From contig NZ_CABTZZ010000001.1 of NCBI RefSeq assembly GCF_902489465.1, forward strand, positions 1 through 64,000: DNA of 64,000 bases, written 5' to 3'. The notes below the pieces were generated by a model, which saw only the letters and a list, made by a program, of their open reading frames with translations, did no database searches and had not been told where the DNA came from. Shown in pieces: positions 8,023 to 16,240 of this stretch. Numbering within the stretch: the first letter of the stretch is position 1; the number at the start of each line of letters is the position of its first letter. A program made the position numbers and the translations under genes. The DNA is from an uncultured Varibaculum sp. GTDB lineage: Bacteria > Actinomycetota > Actinomycetes > Actinomycetales > Actinomycetaceae.

Positions 8023-8787
8023 ATGAAGATTGTGCGATTTCGGATTGATGACCACCCTATTTACGGTGCTTTAGAGGACGGAAGTGAGCGGATAGTCGCC
8101 CTCAAAGGTGACCCCCTGTTCCAAAAGGCGGAACCCTCCGGACAGCTCTATAGCCTAGAGGAAGCGCGGCTGCTATCTCCGGTGATTCCCCGCTCGAAGG
8201 CAGTTAGCTGCTGCGCGAATCTGCCGGGATCAGCGGCTGGTGTGGGGCAGTGGCCACAGGTGGCTATCAAACCCAATACGGCGGTGATTGGACCAGATGA
8301 CCCCATCGCCATTCCTGCTTGGGGAGGTGGCACGACGCGCGCCTTCGTGGGGCTCGCAGTAGTTGCTAAAACTATTTGTAAAAATGTCACTGCCGAACAG
8401 GTGGGGTCGGTGATCGCTGGGTGGACTATCGGGGTAGACTTTGCGAGTGGCGGGGATGAAATTAGTTTCACTCAGTCCAAGGCTTGGGATACTTCTGCCG
8501 CGATAGGTCCGTGGATTGTAGTTGACCCTGGTTTTAATCCCGATAACGTCACCATTAGCGCCAGCGTTTCCGGCGGGGAGGTCGCCTCCGTTAGCAGCGT
8601 CGACTTTCCGCTAACAGCCGCCGAAGCCTTCGCTAAAGTGAGCGCCATGATGACCCTGCTACCCGGGGACGTAGTGATGGTAGGAGGAATTGAGTTGCCA
8701 CAGCCCTTAAGCGCTGGTGAGCGCCTAACAAGCGCCATAACCGGGGTAGGACAGATGGAAAATATGGTGGTTAGCGCCAACCGCTAA
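8023..8787 (+). CDS. Fumarylacetoacetate hydrolase-family protein, probably catalytically degenerate
   Basis: A 254-residue protein with the FAH fold: KPNTAVIGPDDPIAIP (about 83-98), the GWTIGVD strand (133-139), SKAWDTSAAIGPWIV (152-166) and the closing GDVVMVGG segment. Active members coordinate a divalent metal with an ExE pair in a yEgELavVi motif and use a His in NYxxHxxE. Here the ExE region reads TTRAFVGLAVVAK and the His region NLPGSAAG, so these residues are missing; D139 and K153 remain. It therefore looks like a pseudo-enzyme or one with changed chemistry. An FAH-family gene beside gltX is common in actinobacteria (Rv2993c in M. tuberculosis), which supports vertical descent. It converges on malY. 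Confidence 0.8.
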   Translation: MKIVRFRIDDHPIYGALEDGSERIVALKGDPLFQKAEPSGQLYSLEEARLLSPVIPRSKAVSCCANLPGSAAGVGQWPQVAIKPNTAVIGPDDPIAIPAWGGGTTRAFVGLAVVAKTICKNVTAEQVGSVIAGWTIGVDFASGGDEISFTQSKAWDTSAAIGPWIVVDPGFNPDNVTISASVSGGEVASVSSVDFPLTAAEAFAKVSAMMTLLPGDVVMVGGIELPQPLSAGERLTSAITGVGQMENMVVSANR

Positions 8788-8816
8788 CCCATTTACACCA
8801 CCTGCTGTGCAGGGCC

Positions 8817-10001
8817 CTAATCATTTTCTGCTTCTCGCAGGGCGCTAGCTAGCCGCCGGGTCATCTCCAGGAACAGGTAGCGGGGAGTAGCGGCGTTAAG
8901 CCGCAACAAACCGGGGTATCCGGTACCCAGGATTTCGCCGCCATTTACCCCTACTCGCGCTTTCTCCTCCGCGATTTTGACCGGGTTTTCGCAATAGTTA
9001 CTCGCGTCCCATAGTGACAGGTAGGTGCCTTCAACTTCCGGGATTTGCAGCCGCGGGGCAATCTGCAGCGCCAAATCCTGGGAGCAGGCAAGATTTTCGC
9101 GAATATAAGCTTTGATTTCTTGCAGCCAAGCGCCGCCCTCTTGATAAGCGGCGCAGGCAGCCAGTGCCCCTAGGGGAGTCGCGCCCATCGCTAGCTGGGT
9201 AGTTAACCCTGACTCTTCAAATTGATCGCGTAGCGGCGAGGGCGGCAAAACCATTTGTGCGCAATGGAGTCCCGCCAAATTCCATCCTTTAGAGGCTGCA
9301 TGCGCGGTAACCGTAATCTGGGTAAAATCAGGATCTAGGCTAGCGAAAGGAATATGGCGAGCCTTATCGGTAAGCACCAGGGGAGCGTGGATTTCATCCG
9401 CAAACACCGTTACCTGATGGGCAAGTGCCAGTCGCCCAACTTTTTTCAGCTCGGATTCGCTAAGGACTCTCCCGGTGGGGTTCCAAGGGTTACAAAGCAC
9501 CAGCAGCTTAGCTTTTTCTTGACTAAGGGCTCTATCGAGCGCCGCAAAATCCAGCTCCCAACGTCCCTGGTGATACCGGCTTTTAACTTCTATTAGTTCT
9601 CGTCCTGCCTGGGTGGGGATAGTCAAAAAGGGCATATAGGCCGGAGTGGGAACCACCACCGCTTCCCCGGCTTTAGTCGTCAGTTGGATTTGGGCCCGCA
9701 GAATCGAAAGCACATCGGAGGAAATAAACACATCCTCGGCGCTAACCTGCCACCCATAGGATGCAGCGAGAAAACGCCCGGTTTCTTCCCGGAGGTCATT
9801 GGCAAGGTCAGGCGGCATGTATCCAAAGAAACCGTCATCGATAGCGCGATGCAGGCAGCGTTCAACCGCAGGAGCGGTTCCAAAATCCATTTCCGCAACC
9901 CACGCTCCCCATAAAGGCTCGCCCTCGAAGGTCTTTCCTGTCCATTTTAAAGATCCGCGGCGGCGTAGTTCTTGCAGGGATAAGTGGTCATAATCTTGCA
10001 T
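8817..10001 (-). CDS. MalY/PatB-family PLP-dependent cystathionine beta-lyase/aminotransferase
   Basis: Fold-type I PLP enzyme of 394 residues, the usual size of MalY/PatB C-S lyases. Visible motifs are the opening GSLKWTGKTFEGEPLWGAWVAEMDF (family signature: substrate-contacting W/K and AEMDF), NPWNPTGRVL for PLP contact, ADEIHAPLVL with the aspartate that pairs with the pyridine nitrogen, and SKGWNLAGL with the Schiff-base lysine near residue 237. It likely cleaves cystathionine or cysteine conjugates to pyruvate, ammonia and a thiol. E. coli MalY also has a regulatory role; nothing here shows that. ATG 10001 is preceded at 6 bases by TAGGGT, consistent with a leaderless transcript. Confidence 0.85.
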   Translation of the reverse strand: MQDYDHLSLQELRRRGSLKWTGKTFEGEPLWGAWVAEMDFGTAPAVERCLHRAIDDGFFGYMPPDLANDLREETGRFLAASYGWQVSAEDVFISSDVLSILRAQIQLTTKAGEAVVVPTPAYMPFLTIPTQAGRELIEVKSRYHQGRWELDFAALDRALSQEKAKLLVLCNPWNPTGRVLSESELKKVGRLALAHQVTVFADEIHAPLVLTDKARHIPFASLDPDFTQITVTAHAASKGWNLAGLHCAQMVLPPSPLRDQFEESGLTTQLAMGATPLGALAACAAYQEGGAWLQEIKAYIRENLACSQDLALQIAPRLQIPEVEGTYLSLWDASNYCENPVKIAEEKARVGVNGGEILGTGYPGLLRLNAATPRYLFLEMTRRLASALREAEND

Positions 10002-10007
10002 GTATCC

Positions 10008-10013
10008 ACCCTA
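10008..10013 (-). promoter_or_regulatory. Leaderless -10 box of the malY-like gene
   Basis: TAGGGT on the minus strand, 6 bases before ATG 10001. Confidence 0.5.
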
Positions 10014-10175
10014 CGCCTCTAGCTGTACCCGGGGTGGCTTACTGCTTAGGGCAGGCTATCGAAAACGAATTGGAAACAGGTGGTCGGTTTACCCAATCCC
10101 CTAGGTTCGAGAATCAGGCGAGGCGCGAAGTAGAATCAAGGGGAACGAACGATTTTACGCAAGGAGATTATAGGT

Positions 10176-11708
10176 ATGAATCCGGATTCTACTTCCCCTA
10201 TTCGGGTGCGGTTTTGCCCTTCACCCACTGGTACCCCACATGTGGGAATGGTGCGTACCTGCCTATTTAACTGGGCATACGCGCGCCACACCGGGGGAAC
10301 TTTCGTTTTCCGGATCGAGGATACCGACGCCAAACGTGACTCGGAAGAATCTTTCCAGCAAATCCTAGAGTCGCTGCGCTGGCTGGGGCTAGATTGGGAC
10401 GAGGGCGTGGATAAAGGCGGCCCCTACGGCCCCTACCGGCAGAGCGAACGGATGGATATCTATAAAGAGGTAGCAGATAAGCTGCTTGCCGGGGGATATG
10501 CTTACGAATCCTATTCCACCCCTGAGGAAATCGCGGCGCGTCATAAGGCTGCCGGTCGTAACCCGCATCTGGGCTATGACGGTTATGACCGCACCCTGAC
10601 CGAGGAACAAATCGCTGCTTTCCGCGCGGAAGGCCGCCAGCCGGTTTTGCGTATGCGGATGCCCGATGAAGATATTACTTTCCATGACCTAGTGCGCGGA
10701 GACATCACTTTCCAAGCCGGTTCCGTTCCCGATTATGTGATTGTGCGCGGCGGAGGTGACCCCCTCTACACCCTGGTAAACCCGGTAGATGACGCCCTAA
10801 TGCATATCACGCACGTGCTGCGCGGGGAAGACCTGCTCTCCTCCACCCCCCGCCAAATTGTGTTATACCGCGCCCTCATCGAGTTAGGAATCGCCGATCG
10901 CGTCCCCGAGTTCGCGCACCTGCCATACGTCATGGGGGAGGGAAACAAGAAACTATCCAAGCGTGACCCAGAATCTAACCTGCTATTGCACCGGGAAAAC
11001 GGGATGATCCCCGAAGGGCTCGTGAACTATTTAGCGCTGCTCGGATGGGCTTTATCAGCCGACCGAGACGTGTTTAACAAAGAAGAAATGATCGGGGCCT
11101 TCGATATTGAGGACGTCAACCCCAATCCGGCGCGTTTTGACTCCAAGAAAGCACTGGCGATTAACGCCGACCATATTCGGATGCTGGAAGTTGGCGATTT
11201 CACCGAACGGATCGTTCCCTACCTGCACGCCGGCGAATTCGTAAGTGCCGATAACCTAGCCGATTTAACGGAGAAAGAAAAACAGCTTTTAGAGGCCGCC
11301 GCTCCGCTTGCCCAAAGCCGGATGCAGGTACTGTCTCAAGCTAAGAGCCTGCTGGGATTCTTATTTATTGCCGATGACCAGGTGGAATACCAAGAAAAAC
11401 CGCTGCGCAAACTCAAAGATAATGCTCCGCAGGTGCTAGCAGCCGCGGCTGAAGTGGTAGATGGCTTGCCAGACGGCCAAGTTGGCGAGACCGGAACCAT
11501 TGGAGATTCAGAGGCCGTAAAAGCCGCTATGAGCCAGGTAATGGTCGAAGAAATGGGGCTGAAACCGCGCGTTGCTTTCCAACCGCTCTTTATGGCGATC
11601 ACCGGCTCTAACGTGTCGATTCCGGTATTTGACTCCATTGGAATCTTGGGGAAAGAGGCAACTATAAAACGCCTACGTAAACTGCAAAACCGTCTGGAGC
11701 AGGCGTAA
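10176..11708 (+). CDS. gltX: Glutamyl-tRNA synthetase
   Basis: Class I aminoacyl-tRNA synthetase that charges tRNA-Glu, 510 residues. The ATP-site signatures are HVGM in the place of HIGH (residues 22-25) and KLSKR in the place of KMSKS (about 259-263). The C-terminal third is the helical anticodon-binding domain. Actinobacteria generally lack glutaminyl-tRNA synthetase, and their GluRS also misacylates tRNA-Gln for GatCAB; that is family knowledge, not shown here. The tRNA-Gln and tRNA-Glu genes follow within 280 bases, so enzyme and both substrates are clustered. ATG 10176 has AAGGAG upstream. Confidence 0.97.
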   Translation: MNPDSTSPIRVRFCPSPTGTPHVGMVRTCLFNWAYARHTGGTFVFRIEDTDAKRDSEESFQQILESLRWLGLDWDEGVDKGGPYGPYRQSERMDIYKEVADKLLAGGYAYESYSTPEEIAARHKAAGRNPHLGYDGYDRTLTEEQIAAFRAEGRQPVLRMRMPDEDITFHDLVRGDITFQAGSVPDYVIVRGGGDPLYTLVNPVDDALMHITHVLRGEDLLSSTPRQIVLYRALIELGIADRVPEFAHLPYVMGEGNKKLSKRDPESNLLLHRENGMIPEGLVNYLALLGWALSADRDVFNKEEMIGAFDIEDVNPNPARFDSKKALAINADHIRMLEVGDFTERIVPYLHAGEFVSADNLADLTEKEKQLLEAAAPLAQSRMQVLSQAKSLLGFLFIADDQVEYQEKPLRKLKDNAPQVLAAAAEVVDGLPDGQVGETGTIGDSEAVKAAMSQVMVEEMGLKPRVAFQPLFMAITGSNVSIPVFDSIGILGKEATIKRLRKLQNRLEQA

Positions 11709-11738
11709 TGCAGGTGATTAGTCACACAAGGAAATTAT

Positions 11739-11768
11739 TTGAAGCGGGATAACCTACTGGGTTAAAGT
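11739..11768 (+). promoter_or_regulatory. Possible promoter for the tRNA-Gln/tRNA-Glu pair
   Basis: TTGAAG (11739-11744) and TAAAGT (11763-11768) are 18 bases apart and end about 42 bases before tRNA-Gln. This is a pattern match only. Confidence 0.35.
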
Positions 11769-11810
11769 AGGTGACTGTGCGATTAAGCGTGAGCTTAGTT
11801 GAACAGCCCT

Positions 11811-11882
11811 TGGGGTATGGTGTAATCGGTAACACAGCTGATTCTGGTTCAGCCATTCTAGGTTCAAGTCCTGGTACCCCAG
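11811..11882 (+). tRNA. tRNA-Gln (anticodon CTG)
   Basis: Folds as a 72-nt cloverleaf. The acceptor TGGGGTA pairs with TACCCCA, the anticodon loop holds CTG (reads CAG), the T loop is TTCAAGT, and the discriminator is G. The 3' CCA is not encoded. It lies 102 bases after gltX. Confidence 0.95.
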
Positions 11883-11914
11883 CAAAAATGGGAACCTGTT
11901 GGTTCTTGTTTCTG

Positions 11915-11987
11915 GCCCCCATAGTCTAGAGGCCTAGGACACCGCCCTCTCACGGCGTAGACACGGGTTCGAATCCCGTTGGGGGTA
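11915..11987 (+). tRNA. tRNA-Glu (anticodon CTC)
   Basis: A 73-nt cloverleaf whose acceptor GCCCCCA pairs with TGGGGGT. The anticodon loop CTCTCAC contains CTC (reads GAG), and the T loop is TTCGAAT. The D-arm and anticodon arm match the usual bacterial tRNA-Glu. CCA is not encoded. It is 32 bases downstream of tRNA-Gln and probably co-transcribed. Confidence 0.95.
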
Positions 11988-12072
11988 CCGCTAAGGATTT
12001 TACCCTTTTAACTTTGGTTTACTTTTACCCTGATAAGCTTTTTAGTCCCAAAGTCGAAACTTTCGCCAATGC

Positions 12073-12078
12073 TAAAGT
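12073..12078 (+). promoter_or_regulatory. Leaderless -10 box of hisS
   Basis: TAAAGT lies 7 bases before ATG 12086. This supports that start over the longer frame opening at 12014. Confidence 0.55.
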
Positions 12079-12085
12079 GATAGTC

Positions 12086-13390
12086 ATGTCTGGAAAAATT
12101 GTTGCTACTCGCGGGATGCGAGACTTTTTACCCACCGAAAAAACTTGGCGTGAACGCGTGCTTAGCGTTTTGCGTGATACCTATACGTCCCTGGGGTTCA
12201 TGGAAATAGAAACCCCTGCCCTAGAGCCGATCGAGCGGCTACAATCTGGGCAAGGTGGGGAAAACGAAAAAATGATTTTCCAGGTGATGCGGCGCGGTTT
12301 GGATCCGCAAGCCGGCATCCTGCCCGCCGAGGCCGTAGACCTGGGGCTGCGCTATGACTTGACTCTTCCGCTAACTCGCTATTTTGCCAGTCACCAGGCG
12401 GAGCTACCGAATGTGTTCCGTGCCTTCCAGACCGGTCCAGTCTGGCGTGCTGAGCGTCCGCAAAAGGGGCGTTTCCGCCAGTTTAACCAGGTGGATATCG
12501 ATATTCTGGGGGAAGCTTCTTTCAGTGCGGAGGTGGAAATCTTAGCGACCGCTTGGAGCGCTGTCACCAAACTGGGACTAGACAAAGACTCTACCGTGTT
12601 GATTAATGATCGCCGTTTCCTGCGCGACCTGATGAGCGCTGCCGGTATTGATGGCGATAAGCACGATAGTGCCTTTATCACCCTGGATAAGATGGAAAAA
12701 ATCGGTCAAGAGGCAGTGATTAAAGAACTGGTTACTCACCAGATTGCTAGTGATAGCCAAGCTCAATCTTTGGTGGAGGCGGTAGCTAGCATTTCCGCTG
12801 TAGACCTGCAAGCAGATATGAATACATTGGAAGTAGCTGCTTTGCAAACCGAGCTGCCACTATATGACCTGGGAGAAATCGCTGCTCAGGTTGGTAAAAT
12901 CTGCCCCGATATTAAAATCAAGTTCACCCCCACTTTGGTGCGCGGTATGGGGTACTACACCGGTCCGATTTTCGAAGTTTCCCACACTGCCTCTGGTTCC
13001 TCGATTTGTGGAGGAGGGCGCTATGACGGGGTAGTAGGGCGCTGGCTCGGGCGAGATGTTCCGGCCGTGGGCTTCAGCTTCGGTTTTGAGCGGATTGTGG
13101 ATCTAGTATCCCTGCCTGAGGAAGGACAGCAGCTAAAGGTGGCGCTGGCCTATCAAAAGCCCCATGAAGCTCTCGCGGCTTTGCATCTGCGCGAAGGGCT
13201 GCTGGCAGCTGGAGCCAGTAAGGCCGGCCTGCTGAAAGCCCCCCGTAAAATGTCGGCTGGCTTCTTCGAGCAAGCAGCCTCCCTCGGCTATAACCGAGTG
13301 TTGCTGCCTAGCCGTTACTTAGAGGCAGCCGAGCAGAATAACCCGGACTTTGCGGCTTTGCTGGAGCAGGCACGCGTCCTCGAAAACTAG
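12086..13390 (+). CDS. hisS: Histidyl-tRNA synthetase
   Basis: Class II aminoacyl-tRNA synthetase charging tRNA-His, 434 residues. It begins TRGMRDFLPTE, the family N-terminus. Motif 2 is seen around RPQKGRFRQFNQVDIDILG. The histidine-specific signatures are RGMGYYTGPIFEVS and GGGRYDGV, followed by motif 3 in GFSFGFERI. The last 100 residues are the anticodon-binding domain. The frame could open earlier, at 12014, but homologous sequence begins at MSGKIVATRG and the TAAAGT box supports ATG 12086. It converges on nhaA. Confidence 0.95.
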   Translation: MSGKIVATRGMRDFLPTEKTWRERVLSVLRDTYTSLGFMEIETPALEPIERLQSGQGGENEKMIFQVMRRGLDPQAGILPAEAVDLGLRYDLTLPLTRYFASHQAELPNVFRAFQTGPVWRAERPQKGRFRQFNQVDIDILGEASFSAEVEILATAWSAVTKLGLDKDSTVLINDRRFLRDLMSAAGIDGDKHDSAFITLDKMEKIGQEAVIKELVTHQIASDSQAQSLVEAVASISAVDLQADMNTLEVAALQTELPLYDLGEIAAQVGKICPDIKIKFTPTLVRGMGYYTGPIFEVSHTASGSSICGGGRYDGVVGRWLGRDVPAVGFSFGFERIVDLVSLPEEGQQLKVALAYQKPHEALAALHLREGLLAAGASKAGLLKAPRKMSAGFFEQAASLGYNRVLLPSRYLEAAEQNNPDFAALLEQARVLEN

Positions 13391-13521
13391 GAACGAGGGC
13401 GAAGAACGAGGGCGCGAAACCGCCCCAAGTATCCGGGGAACTGTTTTTGGGGAACTGGGGACAGTGTATTCACCCTGCGCAGTAAGCCACTGGGGAATGG
13501 AGGTTGGCCAGAGCTACTACT
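13391..13521. repeat. Short direct repeats in the hisS-nhaA convergent gap
   Basis: GAACGAGGGCG occurs at 13391-13401 and 13404-13414, and GGGGAACTG occurs twice near 13436-13462. A weak CCCC...GGGG hairpin precedes a run of T. It may act as a terminator between convergent genes, but it is not a clean one. Confidence 0.35.
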
Positions 13522-14895
13522 TTAGCTTTGGATCTTTCCAGCAGCTTTTAAGTGTCGCACCCGAATTTGCAGAGCGATAGCGGCCAAGATCACTGAAGCA
13601 AAAGTTCCCATAAGTACCCCGAGGGAGCCCGCTTGGGTAAGTTCCGCGTTCCCTCTAAAGGCCAGGTGGGAGATTAGTAGCGCTACTGTGAAGCCGATAC
13701 CAGCGGTTATCGAAACCGGAAGTACATCGCGCAGCCCTACGCCCTCGCCTAGAGTCAGGGGAGTTACCTTGGTAAATAAAGCTACGGAACCGAAGATTCC
13801 CAGTACTTTACCAAGCGGCATTGCCAGCATTACTGAAAGCGCGATCGGATGAGTAATCACGTTGAGGGGGCCTCCGGCCACATCCACCACGTTTACCCCG
13901 GCAGCGAAGAAAGCGAAGATCGGCACCGCCAGTCCCGCGCTAAAGGGGTTAACGGCTTCCGTCAAACGTTCAGTTTCTGGTTCGGTCTCGCCGGCGAGTT
14001 GTTTGGCAGGAACCGTCATTCCTAGCAGCACCCCAGAGATAGTGGCGTGCACTCCCGAGTCAAACATGAAATACCAGGTAACAATGCCCAGAGGAATCAG
14101 TATCCACCAGCGTCCCCAGCGTTTTTGGGCTAAGAAACCAAAAATTGCGGCGCAGACAAACGCCAGCAGGAGGGAAATAAATTTCATTCCAGTGGCATAG
14201 AAGATGGCGATTACCAAAATCCCACCCAGGTCATCGGCGACTGCCAGGGTTAGCAGGAAGGTGCGGGCAGCTTGCGGCAGGCCGCGGCCAAAGATCTGCA
14301 GAATCGCCACTGCGAAAGCGATATCGGTAGCGGTGGGAATCGCCCAACCATGCCAGGCATTATCCCCAGAAATCGCAGTTCCTATCAGGTAGACGGTGGC
14401 CGGCCCGATCATCCCGAATATCGCGGCGATAATCGGCATAGCGGCAACTTTAATGTTATGTAGCGACCCCACTGCGAACTCTTGTTTGAGCTCTAGTCCC
14501 ACGGTGAAGAAAAACAGGGTCAAGATTCCGTCCTGTGCCCATTCGTGCACCGATAGGTGTAGTCCCAAGGAGCGCGGACCAAACTCGAAGTTCGAAAGCG
14601 CCATATAGCCTTCCCGCACCGGAGAAGGAGCGTTCGCCAGGATCAGTGCCAAGATAGCGGCCGAGACCAAAATCATACCGGCCACAATGTCATTTGCTAA
14701 CACCCGTTTAATCGAGGTAGCGACCCCATGGGGAGCATCATCGCTGTAATCCTTGGGGGAAGGAGCCGCTAAATCCTGGTAGTCAGGGGGAGTAACCAGT
14801 TCTTCAACCTCTTTTTCTAGCGGGAAATAATGAACATCCCGCTGAGGCTGATTCTTCGCGGATCCTTTGTTTTCGTCTCCAGGTTTTTCTCGCAT
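13522..14895 (-). CDS. nhaA: Na+/H+ antiporter NhaA
   Basis: Membrane antiporter that exports sodium in exchange for protons, 457 residues. The core starts near residue 63 (RVLANDIVAGMILVSAAILALILAN). The paired aspartates of the ion site are in VADDLGGILVIAIFY (about residues 222-223). GHEWxxDGxLTxFF-type sequence is seen as HEWAQDGILTLFFFTVGLELK, the NhaA hallmark. The N-terminal 60 residues are hydrophilic and acidic, longer than in E. coli NhaA and probably cytoplasmic. ATG 14895 is preceded at 6 bases by TAGCAT. Confidence 0.93.
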   Translation of the reverse strand: MREKPGDENKGSAKNQPQRDVHYFPLEKEVEELVTPPDYQDLAAPSPKDYSDDAPHGVATSIKRVLANDIVAGMILVSAAILALILANAPSPVREGYMALSNFEFGPRSLGLHLSVHEWAQDGILTLFFFTVGLELKQEFAVGSLHNIKVAAMPIIAAIFGMIGPATVYLIGTAISGDNAWHGWAIPTATDIAFAVAILQIFGRGLPQAARTFLLTLAVADDLGGILVIAIFYATGMKFISLLLAFVCAAIFGFLAQKRWGRWWILIPLGIVTWYFMFDSGVHATISGVLLGMTVPAKQLAGETEPETERLTEAVNPFSAGLAVPIFAFFAAGVNVVDVAGGPLNVITHPIALSVMLAMPLGKVLGIFGSVALFTKVTPLTLGEGVGLRDVLPVSITAGIGFTVALLISHLAFRGNAELTQAGSLGVLMGTFASVILAAIALQIRVRHLKAAGKIQS

Positions 14896-14901
14896 GGCAC
14901 T

Positions 14902-14907
14902 ATGCTA
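14902..14907 (-). promoter_or_regulatory. Leaderless -10 box of nhaA
   Basis: TAGCAT on the minus strand, 6 bases before ATG 14895. Confidence 0.5.
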
Positions 14908-15046
14908 GCGGTTATTCGTTTCGACAATTAGGAATGCCTGAGGTTTAATATGGAGTGGCGCTTTACAAAAGGCTTTCACTTTTGGTAAAACAAGACTTGG
15001 CCGGTGTGCACTAACGCAGACAGGGAAGAATAAAAGCCCTGGTAAA

Positions 15047-15120
15047 GCCCCCGTAGCCCAATCGGTAGAGGCAGCTGACTTAAAATCAGTCCAGTGTCGG
15101 TTCGAGTCCGACCGGGGGTA
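15047..15120 (+). tRNA. tRNA with anticodon TAA (Leu), short variable arm
   Basis: A clean 74-nt cloverleaf. The acceptor GCCCCCG (15047-15053) pairs with CGGGGGT (15113-15119), with discriminator A at 15120. The anticodon stem 15074-15078/15086-15090 holds loop CTTAAAA, so the anticodon is TAA (reads UUA, leucine). The T stem GTCGG/CCGAC has loop TTCGAGT. The variable region is only 5 nt (CCAGT), whereas bacterial tRNA-Leu is normally class II with a long arm, as in the CAA-type gene at 39181-39266. Identity as Leu rests on the anticodon and discriminator only. CCA is not encoded. Confidence 0.85.
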
Positions 15121-15275
15121 CAACTCATTATTCTTACCGGACTCATCCAGAAACTTTTAAGAAACATTCACTAATAATTTGATTAGTGGCCTTACTTCCA
15201 CCTCTGAAAAATACAGGGCGCGACTGCAGAAGTTGCAAAGGGGAGTGGCTGGTAATGGAACAAGGAGAGATCTAG

Positions 15276-16172
15276 ATGGCAAATCCGGTTATGAATCAAG
15301 TAGGCGAGCAGATGCGTCGTACTCCCGCCGGCTATCCCGAAATGCCGGGGTACCAGGTGGGACGGAACGCGCAGCCGGCTAATCCCACATATCCGCAGTC
15401 CGCTACTCCTGGCGGCTTTTCGCAAACTACTTTTGACCAGGGCGAGCAAATAGGCCAGCCACAACGAGTTTCTCGTCCCATGACCTTAGACGATGTACTG
15501 GTGCGCACCGGCTTGAGTTTTGGGGTAATGGTACTGGGCGCGGCGGCGCTATGGTTTTGGGGCGTAAATGACTTAACGGCTAACGCGGGAACTATGCTCA
15601 CCATTTCTTCACTTTCCGCTTTGGTGGCTTTCGCGCTGGTATTGGTCTCTTCTTTCCGACGTAAGCCTTCAGCGGCGATCACTTTGGGCTATTCCTTCTT
15701 TGAGGGACTATTCATCGGTGGGATTTCTGCTTTCTTCGAATACTCCTATCCCGGGATCGTAGTGCAGGCCTTGATTGGGACAGTAGCCGTCTTCGTTACC
15801 TGCCTGGTGCTATTTAAGTCAGGACTGGTGCGGGTTAATTCGAAGTTTATGAAGATCTTGCTGCTGGGCATGGTATCAATCTTGGTTTATCGTCTCTTGG
15901 CGATGGTTCTGGCGATGGTTACTCCTGCCAGTGCGCTAGGTAACATTGATCAAGTCACGGTACTGGGACTTCCCTTAGGGCTCTTGGTAGGGCTCTTCGC
16001 AGTGATTTTTGGGGCAATGTCCCTGATCTCAGACTTCGATATGGTTCGCGAGGGCGTACGCCTAGGGGTAGATAAAGAGATGTCCTGGAGCTGCGCCCTC
16101 GGGATTATGGTTACGGTGGTGTGGCTCTACGTGGAGATCCTGCGAATCCTGGCGATCCTAAGAGACAACTAA
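15276..16172 (+). CDS. Bax inhibitor-1/YccA family membrane protein
   Basis: Integral membrane protein of 298 residues. The first 70 residues are polar and rich in Pro, Gln and Gly (cytoplasmic). About seven hydrophobic helices follow from residue 78. LGYSFFEGLFIGGISAFFEY and the late acidic SDFDMVREG are recognisable BI-1/YccA elements; the aspartates of that region form the pH-sensing calcium-leak site in the studied bacterial homologue. Actinobacterial members with this N-terminal extension are common and uncharacterised. ATG 15276 follows AAGGAG. A strong terminator lies just downstream. Confidence 0.85.
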   Translation: MANPVMNQVGEQMRRTPAGYPEMPGYQVGRNAQPANPTYPQSATPGGFSQTTFDQGEQIGQPQRVSRPMTLDDVLVRTGLSFGVMVLGAAALWFWGVNDLTANAGTMLTISSLSALVAFALVLVSSFRRKPSAAITLGYSFFEGLFIGGISAFFEYSYPGIVVQALIGTVAVFVTCLVLFKSGLVRVNSKFMKILLLGMVSILVYRLLAMVLAMVTPASALGNIDQVTVLGLPLGLLVGLFAVIFGAMSLISDFDMVREGVRLGVDKEMSWSCALGIMVTVVWLYVEILRILAILRDN

Positions 16173-16181
16173 AAAACTTTG

Positions 16182-16225
16182 CTTCGGGGCGACTACAATA
16201 GGGCTAGTCGCCCCGAAGTACTTTT
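16182..16225 (+). terminator. Rho-independent terminator after the BI-1 gene
   Basis: A perfect 14-bp stem, CTTCGGGGCGACTA (16182-16195) with TAGTCGCCCCGAAG (16205-16218), a 9-base loop and then CTTTT. An A run sits upstream (16169-16176). The ribosome site of the next gene begins only a few bases later. Confidence 0.8.
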
Positions 16226-16240
16226 AGGGAGGAAATAGCT

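Noticed and set aside
12014..12085. Upstream extension of hisS from 12014
   Set aside because: Family homology starts at the ATG at 12086, which also has a leaderless -10 box at the right distance; the extension contains that promoter.
13862..14608. Several plus-strand frames opposite nhaA
   Set aside because: They overlap the conserved antiporter completely and have no start signals.
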